Of a stretch of DNA of 16,434 bases, positions 12,791 to 16,434 are shown in pieces. The translations under genes were made by a program, and so were the position numbers. Source of the DNA: Bacilli bacterium (GTDB lineage Bacteria; Bacillota_I; Bacilli_A; RFN20; CAG-449); contig CAAEFC010000048.1 in assembly GCA_900755065.1 (NCBI GenBank), positions 1 to 16,434 on the forward strand, written 5' to 3'. The notes below the pieces were generated by a model. The model made no database searches. It saw nothing but the letters and a program-made list of their open reading frames with translations, and was not told the origin of the DNA. Position 1 is the first letter of the stretch. Each line of letters opens with the position of its first letter.

Positions 12791-14011
12791 ATGATTTACC
12801 TGAATAAAGAAGATTATTTTGAAGTCTACCTTGCCTCGATGATCTCGCCGTCCGACCGCGATACGCTGTTCACCCTGTACCAGCCTTTTTTGGGACACGA
12901 CGCCGTCGGCCTGTATTTTTCGCTTTATTCGGAATTCAAAAAACAGGAAATGACGCCGGTTTCGTCCGTTTCCGACCTTCTCGAAACGATGGATATCCCG
13001 ATCGACCGGTTGCAGGAAGCGCGGAAAATGCTGGAAGGAATCGGTCTGGTGCAGACGTACTATAAAAAAGAAAAGGAGCAGGCGTATTACAAATTTCTTC
13101 TCTTTGCACCGAAAAGTCCGAGCGACTTTTTCGCCGATGTGATTCTCAGAGGACTTCTGGTCCGCGCGATCGGCGCCAGAAAGGCGAACCGGCTCGCCCA
13201 TCTGTACAAATCCAAAGAACTGAAACTGGACGGCTACAACGAGATTACCTGTTCGTTCAACGAAGTCTTCCGTCCCGATCTGGACTCCGACGCTTTTCTG
13301 TCCCGCCTCGACGCGGATACGACATATACGCGAAAGAGCAAGGACATCACCGAAGGATTCGATCGCGGCGCCTTTCTGAGCGAACTGGAAAAGCAATACC
13401 GGATCCGCGCGTCGGCTCTGAAAAAGGACGATCTGGAAACGATCGTTCAGATCGCGCTTCTTTACGGCGTCGGGGAACTTGCGATGTCCGAGATCGTTTC
13501 GCGCTGTCTGAATGAAAACGGGATCGATTTTGAAAAGGTCAAAAAACTTTCGCTGGAAGACCACCGCTTTATCCCTGAAAGAAAGCGTGCAGGCGTCAAA
13601 TCGAAGGAGATTTACGACGGAAAGGGAAGAAAAGCCCAACTGATCGCCTTAATGTCGAGCACGTCGGCCCTCGATTTCCTGTCGTACCGGCAGAATCACA
13701 GCAAGCCTTCGCCTAGCGATGTCCGGCTTCTGAACGACTTGATGGAAACATACGGTTTTTCTTCGCAGGTCATCAATCCGATCATCGCCTATGTTCTGGA
13801 AAATTACGACAACACCTTGCCGTATAATCTGGTGATGAAGATCGCCTCTTCGCTGAAAAGGGAAGGCATAGAGACCACGCTCGACGCGATGAATTACCTT
13901 TACCGTACCAGGAAGAATCAGAAAAAAAGACCGTCCGTCAAAGAAAACGAAGAGAAGCCGGTTTCGCAAAACGACGTCGACGATCTGATCAAAGAACTGG
14001 GGGATGAATGA
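12791..14011 (+). CDS. dnaB: Replication initiation and membrane attachment protein DnaB (Bacilli type)
   Basis: A 406-residue protein of the Bacilli DnaB/DnaD-like family, not the helicase that E. coli calls DnaB. With DnaD and DnaI it loads the replicative helicase DnaC at oriC and at stalled forks. The N-terminal winged-helix part (MIYLNKEDYFEVYLASMIS, then TLYQPFLGHDAVGLYFSLY) and a DnaB/DnaD C-terminal helical domain (LNDLMETYGFSSQVINPIIAYVLENYDNTLPYNLVMKIASSL) are both clear, and the LPYNLVMKIA segment is strongly family-like. It is shorter than the Bacillus protein (about 470). GGAAGGAG (12775-12782) sets ATG 12791. The TGA stop overlaps the dnaI ATG (ATGA), as in the conserved dnaB-dnaI pair. 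Confidence 0.93.
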   Translation: MIYLNKEDYFEVYLASMISPSDRDTLFTLYQPFLGHDAVGLYFSLYSEFKKQEMTPVSSVSDLLETMDIPIDRLQEARKMLEGIGLVQTYYKKEKEQAYYKFLLFAPKSPSDFFADVILRGLLVRAIGARKANRLAHLYKSKELKLDGYNEITCSFNEVFRPDLDSDAFLSRLDADTTYTRKSKDITEGFDRGAFLSELEKQYRIRASALKKDDLETIVQIALLYGVGELAMSEIVSRCLNENGIDFEKVKKLSLEDHRFIPERKRAGVKSKEIYDGKGRKAQLIALMSSTSALDFLSYRQNHSKPSPSDVRLLNDLMETYGFSSQVINPIIAYVLENYDNTLPYNLVMKIASSLKREGIETTLDAMNYLYRTRKNQKKRPSVKENEEKPVSQNDVDDLIKELGDE

Positions 14012-14919
14012 TGGAAATCGACTTGCCTGAAATCGACGAAGAAGAATTGGAGAAGATCAAGGCGAAAAAGACTAAAGAAGTCCTCGAAGACGCCGAAATC
14101 GCCGAGATGATCGCCTTAAACGCGCTGACGCCGGAGTTCGTGAAAAAAAACGTCTATTTTTTCCGTTTATATAAACGAGACAAGGATCTTTGCAAGGATT
14201 GCGCGGGTCTTTCCGAATGCGCGAAAAAGAGCAATCACTTGCAGATTTCCCTGAAAATCGAAGGCGATCGGGTCGATGTGCTTTATTCGAAATGCCCGTA
14301 TCAGGAAGAGGTCGACCGTCTGAAAAAGAAGTTCGTCGCGCGCCAGTTCGACGAATCGGCGTTCGCTTACAAAATGAAAGACTGCCTGTCGTATTTCGCC
14401 TCGGCGCGGTATCCGATCGTCCGGAAAATGAATGACTTCGTGAAGGACGTTTCGATCGGAAAAGGTCTCTACCTGTCCGGCGATCCGAAAACGGGAAAAT
14501 CCTTTCTTCTTTCGGTTTTCGCCGTCCGTCTTTCCAAAGAGCCGACCACGAAGTCGATCGCGTTCATCGATTGCCCGAACGAATTTGCCTCGATGCAGGC
14601 CTGTTTCCGCGACAATCTGACGATGTTTCGTTTTTATCTGGAAGAAATGCAGAAAGCGCAATATCTTTTCCTGGACGATTTGGGAAAAGAATTCAAAAAC
14701 GAATTCGTTTTGACGAATCTGCTTTTGCCGTTGTTTCGAAAACGGAAAGAGATGAAGCGGACAACGTTCGTCTCGTCCAATTACGGAATCAAAGAACTGA
14801 AATCGGCGTATCCGCATCCTTTCGGGAAGAAAAACGATCTCGAAGAATTGTGCGCGCTCATCGATGAAAGTTGCACGGAAATGAAACTGAGGGGAATGAA
14901 ATTCGAAGTTTTGAAATAG
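14008..14919 (+). CDS. dnaI: Primosomal protein DnaI, helicase loader
   Basis: A 303-residue AAA+ ATPase that loads the replicative helicase onto DNA. The N-terminal zinc-binding domain shows Cys62, Cys65, His77 and Cys96, a layout like the CCHC site of Bacillus DnaI, though with slightly altered spacing and an extra Cys71. The AAA+ part has Walker A GDPKTGKS (158-165), Walker B AQYLFLDDLG and a sensor-like TFVSSNYG. The start is either ATG 14008, overlapping the dnaB stop, or the next codon ATG 14011; both are read from GGGGGATGA. Translation is probably coupled to dnaB. The yqfC-like gene follows within 35 bases without a terminator. Confidence 0.95.
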   Translation: MMEIDLPEIDEEELEKIKAKKTKEVLEDAEIAEMIALNALTPEFVKKNVYFFRLYKRDKDLCKDCAGLSECAKKSNHLQISLKIEGDRVDVLYSKCPYQEEVDRLKKKFVARQFDESAFAYKMKDCLSYFASARYPIVRKMNDFVKDVSIGKGLYLSGDPKTGKSFLLSVFAVRLSKEPTTKSIAFIDCPNEFASMQACFRDNLTMFRFYLEEMQKAQYLFLDDLGKEFKNEFVLTNLLLPLFRKRKEMKRTTFVSSNYGIKELKSAYPHPFGKKNDLEELCALIDESCTEMKLRGMKFEVLK

Positions 14920-14953
14920 GAAAAGCGCTCATATACTTGAACGGGTGAGGCCA

Positions 14954-15148
14954 TTGGTTTTTTTAGATGAACGCCATTGCAAGATAAGCGGATTTGTCAA
15001 AATCGTCCTTATCAGCGGCGAAAAAGTGATCGTCGCGTTGAAAAAACGCACGCTCGTCATCGTCGGAAAAGAACTGCGGATGAAGTTTTTTTCCAAAGAA
15101 GAAATCGACCTCGAAGGGAAAGTAGAATCGCTGAGATACGATGATTAA
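14954..15148 (+). CDS. yqfC: YqfC/YabP-family sporulation protein (short)
   Basis: A 64-residue beta-rich protein. The segment from KISGFVKIVLISGEKVIV through TLVIVGKELRM to EEIDLEGKVESLRYDD follows the YabP/YqfC pattern (xLxIxGxxLxI, then xIxxExGxIxSxxY). In Bacillus yqfC is a mother-cell sporulation gene of the sigma-E regulon, next to yqfD, and it is followed by yqfD here too. The start is uncertain: TTG 14954, three bases after GAGG, or GTG 14945 without a ribosome binding site. I prefer TTG because the same ten-base element ACGGGTGAGG stands at the same distance from the start of the C39 gene. It is shorter than its homologues (around 90 residues). It overlaps yqfD by eight bases. Confidence 0.72.
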   Translation: MVFLDERHCKISGFVKIVLISGEKVIVALKKRTLVIVGKELRMKFFSKEEIDLEGKVESLRYDD

Positions 15149-16073
15149 ACTGCGGACGCATTATCTGTGCGAAGTGACCTTTTATTCCAAAGAAGTGTTT
15201 CTCGCCTCCTGTTTTCATCACGGAATCCGGATTTTCGATTTCCAGATCGTGGACACGTATGTCTTCCGTTTCCTGATTTCCAAAAGCGATTATCGGAAAA
15301 TATCCCGGTACTATCTGGAACTGAAAGTGCTGAAAACATACGGGATCGGCGCGTTTTTCGATCTCGTCCTTCTGCATAAGGTGGCTTTCGCCTGCCTGAT
15401 TCTTTCCTTTTGCCTGTACGGATTTCTCAATACGCGCGTGTATACCGTCCGGATCAACGGAAACAGCGATTCGATCAACGCTTACATTCGGGAAACGATC
15501 CGGCAACTGGGCGTCGCGCCGATGAAGTCGATGCCGTCCAACCGCGAACTCAAAGAACTGGAAACGATCCTGAAAATGGATCTGATCGAAAAAGTCGATC
15601 TGATTTCCGTCAATTCGCAGGGTACCTATATTTTCATCAATTACGAGAAGAAAGGTGATGAGGTCGTGATCGAACAGAAAAACGGCAAAATGTACGCCAG
15701 CAAAGACGGCGTCATCAAGGCTTTCGAGATCGAATCGGGGAAAATCGTCCGGGAAGTCAACGATTATGTCCGCAAGGGGGATCTGCTCGTCGACGATACG
15801 ATCACATACAAGGACAAATCCTACGTGGTGGGAACGCTCGGAAAAGTCCTGGCGTATACCTACAATCGGATCACCCTCTCGTGCGTATCGACGAATATGG
15901 AAAAGAGCGAAATCTATCATTTTCTGCTCACCAAAGCCCGTTACGAGGTCAGCCGGAATTTCGACGCGTCTTCTTACATCGACAAGGAAATCATTCTCTC
16001 GTACACCGATCAGAACGGCGTGGCGAACATGGCGGTTCATTACACGCTCGTCGAAAACATCGTCTCGTATTAG
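15141..16073 (+). CDS. yqfD: Sporulation protein YqfD
   Basis: A 310-residue membrane-anchored protein of the YqfD family, involved in forespore development in Bacillus, where its exact biochemical role is unknown. A small N-terminal domain (residues 1-66, FRFLISKSDYRKISRYY) leads into one transmembrane helix (about 77-98). The YTVRINGNSDSINAYIRETIRQLGV segment behind it is the most family-typical part. The remainder is a beta-rich extracytoplasmic region with a KDGVIKAFEIESGKIVREVNDYVRKGDLLV stretch like a barrel-sandwich hybrid. It is shorter than Bacillus YqfD (about 400). ATG 15141 lies inside the end of yqfC and has only a weak ribosome binding site, so translation is coupled. Confidence 0.85.
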   Translation: MIKLRTHYLCEVTFYSKEVFLASCFHHGIRIFDFQIVDTYVFRFLISKSDYRKISRYYLELKVLKTYGIGAFFDLVLLHKVAFACLILSFCLYGFLNTRVYTVRINGNSDSINAYIRETIRQLGVAPMKSMPSNRELKELETILKMDLIEKVDLISVNSQGTYIFINYEKKGDEVVIEQKNGKMYASKDGVIKAFEIESGKIVREVNDYVRKGDLLVDDTITYKDKSYVVGTLGKVLAYTYNRITLSCVSTNMEKSEIYHFLLTKARYEVSRNFDASSYIDKEIILSYTDQNGVANMAVHYTLVENIVSY

Positions 16074-16116
16074 GATTTTGTTTCTTTCCTTGCGAATAGA
16101 TCGACGGGTGAGGAAT

Positions 16117-16434
16117 ATGAAACATTTTATCCGGCAGGATTCGCCTTCCTCCTGCGGATTTGCCTGTGCGAGAATGATGTTGAGCCGATATCTGAAATCG
16201 GACCGCTATTTGTATGAGGAAAAGGCGGAAATCTGTCACTTTCTGGATTTGCAACGCTATCTGGACGCCTATGGCGTCCGGACAGAGGGGGTTCGCTTCC
16301 GTAACTTGAACGAATTGAAAAAGCACCGCTTTTCAGTGGTGCAGATTCAAAATCCAAATTCGACGCATTTCGTCATTTACCGGAGAACGCGGGGAAAATC
16401 GGTCTTCCTTCTCGATCCGCAATCGGGGGAAAGA
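16117..16434 (+). CDS. C39 cysteine peptidase domain protein, N-terminal part (runs off the window)
   Basis: 106 codons are visible and the frame is open at the right edge. The N-terminus MKHFIRQDSPSSCGFACARM has the C39 oxyanion Gln7 and catalytic Cys13 of the QxxxxxCG type. HFVIY supplies the catalytic His (around 85) and LLDPQSG the Asp. C39 domains cut double-glycine leader peptides and are normally the first domain of ABC exporters for bacteriocins or signal peptides; some stand alone. The rest of the gene is outside the window, so fusion to an ABC transporter cannot be seen. GGTGAGG lies three bases before ATG 16117. The gene lies 43 bases after yqfD with no terminator between, so it may be read from the dnaB operon. 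Confidence 0.82.
   Translation, partial: MKHFIRQDSPSSCGFACARMMLSRYLKSDRYLYEEKAEICHFLDLQRYLDAYGVRTEGVRFRNLNELKKHRFSVVQIQNPNSTHFVIYRRTRGKSVFLLDPQSGER

Noticed and set aside
1..16434. CRISPR arrays, insertion sequences, rRNA genes
   Set aside because: No regularly spaced repeats, transposase or integrase motifs, or rRNA signatures were seen on either strand.

Overview
The window looks like the chromosome of a low-to-mid-GC member of the Bacillota, most likely class Bacilli. The signs are the DnaB/DnaI helicase-loading pair, a thrS gene under a T-box leader, tRNA genes that encode their own CCA, AGGAGG-type ribosome binding sites, and the sporulation-type genes yqfC and yqfD. TGA is used as a stop (for example mgtE, pfkA, dnaB), so the genetic code is the ordinary bacterial one. 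I cannot name the genus from sequence alone.

Layout: 1-717 holds the 3' end of an MgtE magnesium transporter gene and an adjoining O6-alkylguanine-DNA methyltransferase gene. 751-1232 is a tRNA block: elongator tRNA-Met(CAT), tRNA-Ile2(CAT, lysidine type) and tRNA-Ser(TGA), the last with its own promoter and a terminator-like structured leader. 1233-3289 is a strikingly AT-rich insert next to tRNA-Ser. It carries two overlapping genes of unknown function that may be one gene split by a frameshift, and several unusual inverted repeats. A two-helix small membrane protein gene and a bidirectional terminator follow. 3575-6100 (minus) encodes a large lipoprotein with a catalytic glycerophosphodiester phosphodiesterase domain. 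6487-7053 is a 3-methyladenine DNA glycosylase gene that converges on thrS (minus, 7093-8994) at a shared terminator.

9341-12626 (minus) is a compact pfkA-pyk-ROK kinase operon. It could supply the three irreversible kinase steps of glycolysis: hexose phosphorylation, phosphofructokinase and pyruvate kinase. Divergent from it runs dnaB-dnaI-yqfC-yqfD, with ATGA or longer overlaps between most neighbours, so replication-initiation and sporulation-type genes are probably co-transcribed. The window ends inside a gene that starts with a C39 cysteine peptidase domain, the leader-peptide protease usually fused to bacteriocin-exporting ABC transporters.

The core genes are ordinary housekeeping genes. 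The parts most worth a second look are the structured leader before tRNA-Ser, the AT-rich island and its split two-domain gene, the long structured 5' UTR of the lipoprotein gene, the ROK kinase lacking its zinc loop, and the C39 gene behind yqfD.
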